A stretch of 64,000 nucleotides of DNA from Periplaneta americana (taxonomy: Eukaryota; Arthropoda; Insecta; Blattodea; Blattidae). The position numbers were made by a program, and so were the translations under genes. Of this stretch, positions 33,617 through 45,190 are shown piece by piece; the stretch's first letter is position 1; each line of letters begins with the position of its first letter. The notes under the pieces were generated by a model. The model did no database searches. It was not told the DNA's origin and was given only the letters and a program-made list of their open reading frames with translations. The stretch spans positions 158,508,102-158,572,101 of the forward strand of contig NC_091132.1 in assembly GCF_040183065.1 (NCBI RefSeq), given 5' to 3'.

Positions 33617-36600
33617 CATTTTCTTCTTTCCCGTACTAATAACTAGCAAGAATACAAGTCTCACTGAGGGGAATAATTTTCTTGAGCTCAACATATATTT
33701 CTGTTCTCTCTGTCTACTCTGTCATTTTCTTCTATGCCCTCTTAGTCCAATTTCTGTCCTTATAATCCTTTTTCTGTCCACTCAGTTCTCTATGTTCTCT
33801 TAGTCCACTCTCTGTCCTCTGAGTCCACTCTCTGGCCTCTCAGTCCACTCACTGTCCTCTCAGTTCACTCTATGTGCTCTAAGTCCACTCTCTCTTCTCT
33901 CAGTCCAATCTGGTTCCTCTCAGCCCACTCCCAGCCCAACCAGTCCACTCTCTGAACTCTCAGACCACTCTATGTCCCCTCAGTCCACTGTCTCACCTCT
34001 CAGTCCACTCTCTGTCCTACCAGTCCACTCTCTTAACTCTCGGTCCACTCTATGTCCTCGCAGTCCACTCTCTGGCCTCTCAGTCCACTCCCTGTCCTCT
34101 GATTCCATTCTATGTCCTCTGAGACCTCTCTCTGTCCTCTGAGTCCACTGTATGTTTTCTCAGTCCACTCTGCGCACTCAATCCACTCTAGATCCTCTCA
34201 GTCCACCCTGTCCTCTTAGTGCACTCTATATCCTTTCAGACAACTCTCTGTCCTTTCAGTCCAATCTATGTCCACTCAGAGCACTCTCTGATCTCAGTCC
34301 ACTCTATGTCCACTAGCTGTCATCTCAGCCCACTCTGTTCTCTCAGTCTAATCTATGTTCTCTCAGTCCATTCTCTCTCCTCTAAGTCCCCTATCTAACT
34401 TCTCAGTCCACTCTATCTACTCTCAGTCCACTCTCTGTGGACTCAGTCCACTCACTGTCCTCTCAGTCCACTCCCTCTCCTCTGAGTCCAATCTCTTTCC
34501 TCTCAGTCCACTCTGTCATACCAGTCCAGTCTATGTACTCTCAGTCCACTCTCTGGCCTCTATGTCCACTCTCTCATCTCTCAGTCCACTCTCTGTACTC
34601 ATATTCCACCCTCTGAACTCTTAGTCCACTGTATGTCCTCTCTGTCTAATCTCTGTCCTCTCAGTCCATTCTCTGTTCTCTGAGTCCTCTCTCTGCCCTC
34701 CCAGTCCCCTCCCTGAACTTTCAGTCCACTCTCTCTCCTCTCAGTACACTCTATGTGCTCTCAGTCCACTCTGTCCTCTCAGTTCACTCTCTCCTCTCAG
34801 TCCAATCTGCTTCCTCTCAGTCCACTCACAGTCCAACCAGTCCACTCTCTGAACACTCAGTCCACTCTCTGCCCTCTCAGTAAACTCTGTGTCCTCTGAT
34901 TCCACTCTCTGTCCTCTCAGTGCACTCTATGTTCTCTGAGTCTACTCTCTGTCCTCTAAGTCCACTCTGTGTCCTTTGAGTCCACACTATGGCCTCTCAG
35001 TCCACACTGTCCTCTCAGTACAATCTCTCTCCTCTCAGTCCAATCTATTTCCACTCATTCCACTCCCTGTCCTATCAGTCCACTCTATTTCCTCGCAGTC
35101 CACTGTCTGGTCTCTCAGCCCACTCTCTGTTTTCTGATTCCACACTCTGTTCTCTGAGTCCTCTCCCTGTCCTCTGAGTCCACTGTATGTCCTGTCAGTC
35201 CACTCTCTCCGAACTCAGTCCACTCTACATCCTCTCAGTCCACTCTGTCCTCTTAGTGCACTCTATATCCTTTCACACCACTCTATGTCCATTCAGAGTA
35301 CTCTCTGTCCACTCTCTGTTCTTTCAGTCCATTCCATGTCCACTGAGAGCACTCTCTGAACTCTCAGTCCACTTTCCGTGCTCTCAGTCTACTCTATGGC
35401 CTCTCAGTCCATTCTCTCTCCTCTCAGTCCAATCTCTCTTCTCCCAGTCCACTCTCTGTCCTCTGAGACCCCTCTGTGTCCTCTCGGCCAATCTATTTAC
35501 TCTCAGTCCACTGTATGTCCTCTCAGTCCACTGTTTGGCCCCTCTGTCCAGTCTCAGTCCTCTAATTCCACTCTCTGAACTCTCAGTCCACTCTATATAT
35601 TCCTTGTCTACTCTCTGTCCTCTGACTCCACTCTCTGACATCTCAATCCACTCTTTGTCCTCTCAGTCGACTCCTTGTGCTCTCAGTCCGCTCTCGGTCC
35701 ACTCTCTTTCATCTATGTCCTATGTGTTTCGTTTCAGTCCACTCTATGTCCTACCAGTCCTCTCTCTGAACTCTCGGTCCACTCTATATCCTCTCAATCC
35801 ACTATCCGGCTCTCAGTCCAGTCTCTGAACTCTCAGTCCAATCTATGTCCTCAGTCCACTTTCTGGCGTCTCAGTCCACTCTCTGTCCTCTAAGTCAACT
35901 TTATGTCCTCTAAAACCACATTTTGTCCTCCCAGTCCACTCTCAGTCATCTTAGTCCACTCTCTGTCCTCTCTGTCCACTCTATGTTCTCTCAGTCCACT
36001 CTCTGTCCTCTCTCTCACTTCTCAATCGACTCTATGTACTCTCAGTCCCCTCTCTGTGCTCTCAATCTACTCCCTGTCCTCTCAGTCCACTCTCTCTCCT
36101 CTGAATCCAATCTTTTTCCTGTCATTCCACTTTCTCTCTTACGAGTCCACTCTATGTACTCTCACACCATTGTCTGACCTCTCAGTCCACTCTATGTACT
36201 CATATTCCACTCTCTGAACTCCTAGTCCACTCTATGTTCTCTCAGTCTACTCTCTGTCCTCTCAGTCCATTCTCTGTCATCTGAGTCCCCTCTCCCAACT
36301 ATCAGTCCACTCTGTCCTCTCAGTCCACTCTATGTCTTCTCAGTCCACCCTCTGTACTCTCAGTACACTCTGTGTCCTTTCAGTCCACTCTATGTCTTCT
36401 CAGTCCACTCTGTGTCTTCTCACTCCACTCTGTCATCTCAGTCCACTCCCTGTCCTCTCAGTCCACTCTATGTCCTCTCAGTCCACTCTCTGTTCTCTCA
36501 GTAAACTCTGTGCCCTCTCAGTCCACTCCCTGTCTTCTCAGTCAACTCTATGTCCTCTCAGTCCACTCCCTATCTGCTCACTTCACTCTACATCCTCTCA

Positions 36601-37825
36601 GTCCACTCTATGTCATCTCAGTCTACTCTATGTCCTCTCAGTACACACTTTGTTCTCTCAGTACACCCTGTGTCCTCTCAGTACACTCTGTGTCATCTCA
36701 GTACACTCTGTGTCCTCTCAGTCCACTCCCTGTCCTCTCAGTCCACTCTATGTGATCTCAGTCCAATCTATGTCCTCTCAGTTCACCCTCTGTTCTCTCA
36801 GTCCACTCTGTTATCTCAGTACACTCTGTGTCATCTCAGTACAATCTGTGTTCTCTCTGTCCACTCCTTGTCTTCTCAGTCCACTCAATGCCATCTCTGT
36901 ACACTCTGTGTCGTCTCAGTCCACTCTATGTCACCTCAGTACACTCTGTGTCCTCTCAGTCCACTCCCTGTCTTCTCAGTCCACTATATGTCATCTCTGA
37001 ACACTCTATGTGCGCTCAGTCCACTCCCTGTCTTCTCAGTTCACTCCATGTCATCTCAGTACACTGTGTCCTCTCAGTCCACTCCATGTCATCTCAGTCC
37101 ACTCCCTGTCTTCTCTGTCCTCTCCATGTCCTCTTAGTCCACTCCCTATCTTCAGTCCACTGTCCTCTCAGTCCACCCTCTGTTCTCTCAGTACACTCTG
37201 TGACCTCTCAGTTCACTCCCTGCCTTCTCAGTCCACTCTATGTCCTCTCAGTCCACTCTGTGATCTCAGTACACCCTGTATCCTCTCAGTCCACTCCCTG
37301 CCTTCTCAGTCCACTCCCTGTCGTCTCAGTCCACTCTATGTCCTCTCAGTCCACTCTCTGTTCTCTCAGTCCACTCTCTGTTCTCTCAGTACACTCTCTG
37401 TCCTCTCAGTCCACTCCCTGTCTTCTGAGTCCACTCTATGTCATCTCAGTCCACTCCCTGTTCTCTCAGTACACTCTGTATCTTCTCAGTCCACTCCCTG
37501 TCTTCTCAGTCCACTCTATGTCCTCTCAGTCCACCCACTGTTCTCACTTACGTGTTCCAATAAATTACTTCTAAGGGAGAATCGAACCGTGGTATTAATG
37601 TGTTAGGTCAACACCTCCTTTGTCGTACGGGTTTCCTGAGCTGGACGCATCGTATGAATGCGACTCTGGTGTTCTGTCTATAAACTACGTCCACGATTTC
37701 ATAGTTACATCTAATTGGCGTTTCAAATACATGATTGCAGCCTTTCTCTCATCCCTAAATAGTGTAGTGTTGGTTGCCATGTATACATGCATAATTTTGA
37801 ATCACGCAGTACAACGATCTAGAAG
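33115..37825. repeat. Right arm of a giant inverted repeat
   Basis: This is the inverted counterpart of 21150-24690. Inner flank 33115-33700 and outer flank 37560-37825 pair with 24140-24690 and 21150-21470. The satellite between the flanks is about 1.2 kb longer here. A (TA)8 and a 42-base T-run (33557-33614) interrupt the inner flank. The outer edge is close to the insertion point of the P-like element at 37851. Confidence 0.75.
33700..37545 (+). repeat. 20-bp satellite array, plus orientation
   Basis: About 3.8 kb of CTCTCAGTCCACTCTCTGTC-like units. Variation is patchy: 36330-37540 is more homogeneous (CTCTCAGTCCACTCTATGTC against CTCTCAGTACACTCTGTGTC alternations) than 33700-36300. This suggests recent higher-order amplification there. 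The long serine/leucine-rich frames are by-products. Confidence 0.95.
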
Positions 37826-37989
37826 TACTTCTAGCTCGTTGACGCAGTAGCACTGCCACCGTGATCTAGACCAGGCCGTAATGCAGGTTGTGTGACGTCA
37901 CTCGATGAGTCGGGCTTTTCTATTTGAGTATACGGAGCTGAGTGAAATATATTACTTTATAGCGTGTCGGCGCTCAATTTTATTTAGTG

Positions 37990-38620
37990 TAATGTGTGTA
38001 TAAGACCCCTTCACACTTCTTATTGCATAATATGTTGCAGAAATAATTACAAAACTGTGTTATTTCAATGTGAACGGAGTTTTACATGGTAACATAACCT
38101 GGTTGCATCAATATTTTAAGTTTGGAATGGAAGCTATTTTGAGATTTAATAAAGAAGAATTATTTATATTGTGATTTTAATTTAGCACATCTACCTTCCT
38201 TACTTGTAGGTACAAAATTTACCACAGTCCCGCCTATGAAATTAGTGTATGTACAGTTGTGTTAATCTGGTAGGTTAGATAAATTCAATTCATTACAACC
38301 CAGTATAGTAGGGAACAAATAAATAATACAATTAAATTTTAATTCAATGTAATATGTGCATAAGTTTCATTTGTGTGTTGCATAATGTGGCAGGAATAAG
38401 AAATAAAACTGTGTTATTTTTATGTGAAGAGAATTTACCATGTTAACATAACCTATCTGCGTCAACATTTTAGGCTTATGTTGAGGACGAAAACGGTTTT
38501 GAGATTTAATAAAGAAGAATATATTTTTAGGATAAACTTCAGAACACGGTTACCGTCCTTACTTATAGGTAGAAAATTCACCACAGTCCCTCCTATGAAA
38601 TGTACATACGTTATATTACT
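37990..38620 (+). repeat. Tandem duplication, about 355-bp unit
   Basis: Two diverged copies (about 37990-38260 and 38345-38620) share AAACTGTGTTATTT, TTTTGAGATTTAATAAAGAA and AATTTACCACAGTCCC-type blocks. They lie inside the P-like element. Confidence 0.75.
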
Positions 38621-39934
38621 TAGTAGCGCTGAGGTATAGTTCCGGTAATTTCTGAACTGAAAACAGTTGAATTTATTTTTTGTGGAGATGCATTTGATCC
38701 TATAAGCAAAGCATATTAAAATCCTGAACGAACCGAACTAATTTGTATATGCAAGATGTATGAATACGAAGGGAACTACCTCAGCGCTAGTTTAGCCCTA
38801 GTAACATATTAAACTAATCAGACTTCAGACTGGAGTACCGTCTGAAACGAATAAATACAATTGAAGTGTAGACAAATTGCATTTATAAGTTATACGTAGC
38901 ATTATGCTTAATTATAATGCATAATTGCGAATATGGAAATAAGGCAAGTACTGATAGAATAAACATAACATATAACTTCAACACATTAAAATATGCGTGC
39001 GATGCAACTGAAAATTGTTGAAACGTGCATAAATGAATGTGCAAGAATTTCGTAATGAAGCATGAGTGCTTTATTTCAACTAATTACAATTCTAGATACT
39101 GTAACAGTAATGAAAACTATAGGGTATAATTTTTCGTAATATACTAGCTATATGTATCTCGTTTTTAGTTCAAATTGTGTATATTATCAAACGTCGTATT
39201 ATTTACTCGTATAATGTAGGTTATTCAGAAATAAAAAGGGCGCAATAATTTAAATTTAATAAGACAAATACGGTAAACTAACAATAATGGATTAGACAAG
39301 AGTAACATCGGTAACGCTGCACGGTTATTTGTAAGAAGTCGTCGCTGAACGATTCACATCGTTTATAGTTCACTTCTAGGGTATTGTTACACAACAAGAT
39401 GGATGCACTGAACGATTCACATCATTTATAGTTCACTTCTGTGAACGATTCCATTGTCTATTGTTACACAACACACTAAACCTGGAGTAATTTAAGCTTA
39501 TTAATCAAATAAATGATTCTACTTACTGTTTTTTATATGCTCACCTGTATGTAATTTCTATTTTATACATATTTCATTGTTATTTTCCATCCAAAGATCA
39601 TTAAGAACGATGAATATTATTTAATATCTCCTATCTTTCTTCAAATAGTGTTCATATGCCATGTTAATTTTCATTTGTTTTCATAAGTTAACAATGATGC
39701 ACATTGGAAGCAACATATAAGAAATTATTTTCCTACATAATCCACGCTATATTCACGTTGTTTTGAAATGATTAATCGAAGATGGTTTGCTTATTGTTTA
39801 TTACACGCACATTTGTATGTAATTTCTATTCCATACGGTTTTTTTTCTATCCCCCGATCATTAAGAATGGTGAATATTATTCATGCTTGTTTCCTGTATT
39901 TCTTAAAATAATGTTATGTGGCATGTTAGTTTTT

Positions 39935-41060
39935 ATTTGTCGTTATTTACGTAAAAATGATGCGCAAAAAATAATAATAATTTCGTACACACTCTACATC
40001 CTATATATTCACATTTGTTTTTCAGTGATTTATTAAAGAATGTACCGGTATTTAAAAGACTAATAAATTAGAAACATGTTACATAAATCATCCTTGTGCC
40101 AAAAGAGAATGCTCCCTGGACCAAACTGTCGTATTTTGCAGTGGTCGTTAGTACTCGCTGAAATGGGTAATAATAATATAATAAAATAATGTTGTACGTA
40201 GCATTTAGAAACATGTTACATAAATCATCCTTGTGCCATAAGAGAATGCTTCCTGGACCAAATTATCGTATTTTGCAGTGGTCGTCAGTACTCGCTGAAA
40301 TGGGTCATAATATAATATAATTGTTTTGCACGTAGCAAGCGGGGTATTGGGGCTGCAAGCCCCCATGATGATCCTACGTGTAGCACATGATGTAAAAAGC
40401 AGGGTATCGGGGCTCCAAGCCCCGATGATGATCCGATGTGTAGCACATGATGTAAAAAGCGGGGTATCGGGGCTGCAAGCCCCGATGATGATCCGACGTG
40501 TAACACATGACGTAGAAAGCGGGATATCGGGGCTGCAAGCCCCGATGATGATCCGACGTGTAGCACATGATGTAAAAAGCGGGGTGTCGGGGCTGCAAGC
40601 CCCGATGATGATCCGACGCGTAGCACATGATGAAAAAAGTGGGGTATCGGGGCTGCAAGCCCCGATGATGATCTGACTTGTAGCACATGATGAAAAAAAG
40701 CGGGGTGTCGGGCACTTAAAAGTGCCTTTTCGAAAGCATGGTGATGCGCACTTGACAAACGCAGTGTACGTACTTTCTAATAATCCCTTTTTATTTTTCG
40801 TTATTTACGTAAAAATGATGCGCCAAAAAATAATAATAATTTCGTACTCACTCCACTTCCTATATTTACATTTGTTTTTCAGTGATTTATTAAAGAATGT
40901 ACCGGTATTTAAAAGACTAATAATTTAGAAACATGTTACATAAATCATCCTTGTGCCAAAAGACAATGCTTCCTGCACCAAATTATCGTATTTTGCAGTG
41001 GTCGTCAGTGCTCGCTGAAATGGGTAATAATATAATATAATTATGTTGTACGTAGCAAGA
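39935..41060 (+). repeat. Direct repeats around the 60-bp array
   Basis: A unit of about 270 bp at 39935-40203 (CGTTATTTACGTAAAAATGA, then GAATGTACCGGTATTTAAAA, then GAAACATGTTACATAAATCA) recurs at 40797-41050. Its second half also recurs at 40206-40340. The array at 40338-40712 is enclosed by them. Confidence 0.85.
40338..40712 (+). repeat. 60-bp hairpin-bearing tandem array
   Basis: About six units of exactly 60 bp. Each carries the palindrome TCGGGGCTGCAAGCCCCGA followed by TGATGATCCGACGTGTAGCA and CATGATGTAAAAAGCGGGGT. It is GC-rich in an AT-rich setting. Since 60 is a multiple of 3, frames stay open on both strands; the peptides are meaningless. Confidence 0.95.
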
Positions 41061-41849
41061 TCGATTATTCAATTGATAGGATATTTTATGAGGTTGTCAC
41101 GACTGAGGTATCTATTGTCAATTGCTTTTATTTGTCAGAAGGCCTTGACTGACGGGTATATAAGGACCGGCGCTCTTAGGGGTGGAGGTCGGGGTTTGGG
41201 ACGGCTCACAAGTAACAAGAGGAGAAGGGATAGAGACACCTAGTATTTTAAAGATTTATATCGTTCACTAACCTGGAAATAATGTGAATCGTTCAGCGAC
41301 GACTTCTTGTAAATAACCCGCTGCACTTATGCCTAATCACAATGTACTTTACATGCCAGTCAATGTTTCACTTTCACGTATATATTATTACACATAATTA
41401 GCCTACTGTTTATAAGACCAAAATTTCACTTAACCACATAAGGGCGCAATATTTAATCGAAATAAAGGCAGGTATTACACATACGAACTATGCCTGCAAC
41501 AACGTAATTTTCACACCAAAAATAATATTATACCTTAAATTGCAAGTAAATTGTGTCTCAAGTGTCTCACAATTACTGTTTAAAATTTTTCTAACGCAAT
41601 TACACTGCATTTCAGAGAAATATATGTTATTCTTCATGCACTGCAACTAATTCATATGGTTGAAAGACCGCCTTTCGCGATCAGCTGTTAAGCGAGTCAC
41701 GTGGTCTGCCTTACGGCCTGTATTAGATCACGATGGCAGTGGCAGTAGCCTTGCCCTCGTTCGCCATGACACTTGGCAACATAAAATTGGATTATACCCC
41801 GAAGGCAAAAACATGCGATATTAACGGATAAATACTTATATCCGCTTAC

Positions 41850-42070
41850 ATATAGCCCAGTGATCACATCCAATTCCCACTACATCATACTATAAATCCT
41901 AGGTATTTTCAAGGTATTTTAACAATTTGCACCATTTTCTCTAGTGTCAGGGACACCTTGATAAATACTACTGAGTAATAGCCTATAAAATTTAATACAA
42001 CCGCCGTACAAAGTAATATGCATTGTAAACTTGTGATGCAATTAAAGAAACACTCGTAGAATAAGAGGGC
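41850..42070 (+). repeat. Direct copy of the outer flank of the giant inverted repeat
   Basis: CAGTGATCACATCCAATTC, CATAAATCC-like TATAAATCCTAGG, and GTGATGCAATTAAAGAAA resemble 21020-21150 in the same orientation. A second partial repeat (AAGGCAAAAAC...ATATTRACGGATA) occurs at 41798 and 42103. Confidence 0.6.
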
Positions 42071-43020
42071 AAATAAATATGACTCCATTAATAATTATAG
42101 CTAAGGCAAAAACTTTAAATATTGACGGATACATACTTATAACCCACCTATGAAGTGTTAAAATGATAATGAACAAGTCAACAATATTCTCACTTTCACT
42201 TTCGGAATGTGTAGGCCTAATACATCATTCCATACTCCGGAATAATGATCGAGTGTGCCGTACCCAGTGTCGCCAATGCTTGTTAATGAAATGACCCTCA
42301 TATAATCCTGAAACAGTGCTCTTAACATTATATATGTTTAAAACTCTATGAATATAATTGTGTACTCTTCTTATATCGTATTTAACTTTCATTTTAATTG
42401 AATCTTTACCATTCCTAACCTATGTTTATCCTGATCGGGAGTAGCGCCTTTAAATATGTGGCCTAGATAAAGCAAGAGATTTCTTTAATATACTGCATTA
42501 TTGTCTTTGGTTTTCATATTTTTACATTCGTACGGTATGTATTTTTTTAAGTTAGAAAATATAGAGCACATTATATACATAGTTTGATTTATGATGTTTA
42601 CGTAGAAGTTTAGAGAATTCATAGCTGATATTAAATTGAAAGAAATAATTCAAGCTAACCCATAATATAAATAATTTTGGCTCAACTGTCCCGCTATGCT
42701 CTAACATCTCAAGGAGTGCCAACTTACTTCTTGCTCTTTTTTGCTCTATCAAACTTAACTCATTTCCCTCTACTACACCGAAAGTTGTTAGTTATGCCTA
42801 TCTTCCTCTCGATAAAAACCCAATGCGAGTCGAGCCGACAGTACAAGACGCACAAGGAGTATAAAAGTCTATTGTTTAATTACAAAGATTGTCTTGGTAG
42901 TAGGGACGGTTCATCTATGGAACCGCCAACATAGGAACCAATTAAGGCCGAGTTTGAGCCCCGAAAATGTATAATTAATCATTATAGGTATAAAAAATTA
43001 CAGAAAACATGTACACGCAA
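42071..43020. other. No gene seen
   Basis: AT-rich single-copy-looking DNA between the repeat at 42070 and the third satellite array. Confidence 0.35.
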
Positions 43021-43021
43021 T

Positions 43022-43156
43022 GTTCGACTTCCCCTCAGACTACTCTCTGTACTCACAATTCACTCTCTGTAATTTCTGTCCACTCTGTACTCTTAGTCCT
43101 CTTTCTGTCCTCTTAGTACACTCTCGGTCCTCAGTCCATTTTCTTTCCTCTCAGTC

Positions 43157-43195
<39 letters not shown>

Positions 43196-43795
43196 CTCTC
43201 AGTCTACTCTCTATCCCCTCCGTCTACCCTTGTTCACTCTCTAGTCTCTCAGCCTACTCACCACTCTCTTGTCACTCAGTTCAGTCTCTGTTCTCTTAGC
43301 TTACTCCCTATCCCTCAGTGCTCTATCCATCCTCTCAGTCCACGGTTTGCCTTTCAGACCAGTCTCTGTCCTCTCATCTACTCTCTGTACTCTTAGTTCA
43401 CTGTATGTACTCTTAGTTCACTGTATGTACTTAGTTCACTGTATGTACTCTTAGTTCACTGTATGTACTATCCATCCGCTTTCTGTACTCTCAGTTCACT
43501 CTCTGTAATCTCAGATCACTTTCTGTCTTCTCAATCCACCCTCTGTACTCTAATTCCAGTCTCTGTTCTCTCAGTCCACTGTCTTCTGTCTGTCCACTGT
43601 CTGTATTCTCAGTTCTTTCAGTCTACTATCTGTGCTCTCAGTCCACTCTCTGCACTCACAGTCCTCTCTCTTTCTTCTCATCCACTCTCTGTACTCTCAG
43701 TTCACTCTCTGTATTCTCAGATCATTCTCTGTTCTCTCAATCTACTCTCTATACCGGTACTCTAATTCCAGTCTCTGTTCTCTCAGTTCTTACAA
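43022..43795 (+). repeat. 20-bp satellite, third and most diverged array
   Basis: CTCTGTACTCTCAGTTCACT-type units, with a pure (CT)n run at 43163-43191 and a local TGTACTCTTAGTTCACTGTA amplification at 43395-43460. It has the same strand orientation as 33700-37545 but none of that array's flanks. Confidence 0.85.
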
Positions 43796-44601
43796 AAGTT
43801 TCTGTAGCTATAGAACATCTGTCACAGCATTATATCAACATGCTGATAACACCTAAAGAAAAGGCAAGGGTTAAGCATGAATTTTATACGATTTCGCGTT
43901 TTCCTAATCGTATAGGTAAAATTGACTGTACGACCATCCCAAGTACTAACATTGTAAATCAATTTTTTATGGTTTTGAGTTGTCCTAGTTAATATGGTCT
44001 TAAATTGTTTCTTTTTCTCCCAGTACTATCACTGTATAGATCTAAACCTTCCCAATTGTATTTAAAATCTTGTTACTCTACATTTTTGTATACACTAATT
44101 TACACGATCATTTTAAAACTTCATTTTCATCTCCTGAAAAATGTAAAAAAAATGAGTTACAATGTTAGTACTTGGGAGGCTCGATATGTGAAAATACAAT
44201 CAACAGGTGGAGGAGATGCAGAAATCTTCAGAAATCGCAAGGGGTTTTTTTTTCAATTAATGTGCAAACTGTGTCTCATTCTTCCTTGTTGATTCGAGAC
44301 ATTGTGGCTAGGTGGCCAGGCTCATCTCATGACTCACATATTTTTAATTCTTCAAGAATTAAGAGGTGACTTGGAGATGGAGAATTTGGTGCAGCTGTTC
44401 TAGTTGGAGATAGTGGATATGCTGTACAAAATTATCTCATTACACCAATGACAATTACACACACGCCAGAGGAACAAATTTTTCTGGAGGCCATCACAAG
44501 GACTAGAAGTCCAGTAGAGAGGAGCTATGGGGTATAGAAGAGAATATTTCCTGTTTTAGCTACTGAAATCAAGCTAAAATTGGACAGAATTGCAAGTGTA
44601 T

Positions 44602-44853
44602 TTGAGGGGCTTGGAACAAAAAGCAGGTAAGTGACGGAAACCTAGTTTGGAGGAAATTACAGTTAAAGTTCTACATGCAATGACATATTATACACTAGTT
44701 TGGTGAAATGATGCCCATATAGCAGCACTGCACAGTGTGATCACTTACCTGATTTTATCCCAAAGAAACATCCTTTTGGGCTATCACAACACGCAATTCC
44801 CTCATTTTTTTTAAATAATGTCACTTACCTGCTTTTTGTTCTAAGCCCCTCAA
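44602..44853. mobile_element. MITE inside the Harbinger nuclease
   Basis: A 252-bp insert. The terminal repeats of about 34 bp begin TTGAGGGGCTTGGAACAAAA and are matched by the complement at the right end with one change. They extend through AGCAGGTAAGTGAC. It interrupts the coding line between KLKLDRIAS and GTAILHN. There is no coding capacity; the target duplication is unclear (2-3 bp at most). Confidence 0.85.
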
Positions 44854-44924
44854 TTGTGGGAACAGCTATTTTACACAATATAGCTTGCATTGAGGATCAA
44901 AATATACCTCCTGTTACTGATGAC

Positions 44925-45190
44925 CGTCCACACCTGTGGAGTAACGGTCAGCGCGTCTGGCCGCGAAACCAGGTGGCCCGGGTTCGAATCCTGATCGGAG
45001 CAAGTTACCTGGTTGAGGTTTTATCCGGGGTTTTCCCTGAACCCAATACGAGCAAATGCTGGGTAACTTTCGGTGCTGGACCCCAGAGTCATTTCACCGG
45101 CATTATCACCTTCATTTCATTCAGACGCTAAATAACCTAGATGTTGATATAGCGTCGTAAAATAACCCAATAAAATAAAATAAAATAAAA
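44925..45190 (+). mobile_element. tRNA-derived SINE, family A, in Harbinger
   Basis: Full length, with a (AAAAT)n tail. It is flanked by GTTACTGATGAC (44913-44924) and GTTACTAATGAC (45191-45202). Removing it rejoins the nuclease C-terminal coding line. Confidence 0.93.

Larger units (their letters stand above)
37851..41741. mobile_element. Galileo/P-superfamily-like element, 3.9 kb
   Basis: The terminal repeats of about 50 bp begin CACTGCCACCGTGATCTAGA (left) and CACTGCCATCGTGATCTAAT (right, complement). The heptamer GCAGTAG flanks both sides exactly (37844-37850 and 41742-41748). CACT-type ends with a 7-bp duplication are, as I recall, features of the 1360/Galileo branch of the P superfamily. 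A second inverted pair lies inside (39308-39350 against 41285-41327). The interior holds tandem duplications and a 60-bp array but no transposase, so this would be a non-autonomous, foldback-like copy. Confidence 0.7.

Noticed and set aside
35187..37574. Long SVHSLSSQSTLCPLSPL-type frames on the plus strand
   Set aside because: Same satellite in the other orientation; three overlapping frames are open at once.
40338..40712. CRISPR-like array
   Set aside because: The units are contiguous with no unique spacers, and the context is an animal genome.
40285..40758. Open frames through the 60-bp array on both strands
   Set aside because: The period is a multiple of three, so any stop-free unit gives long frames.
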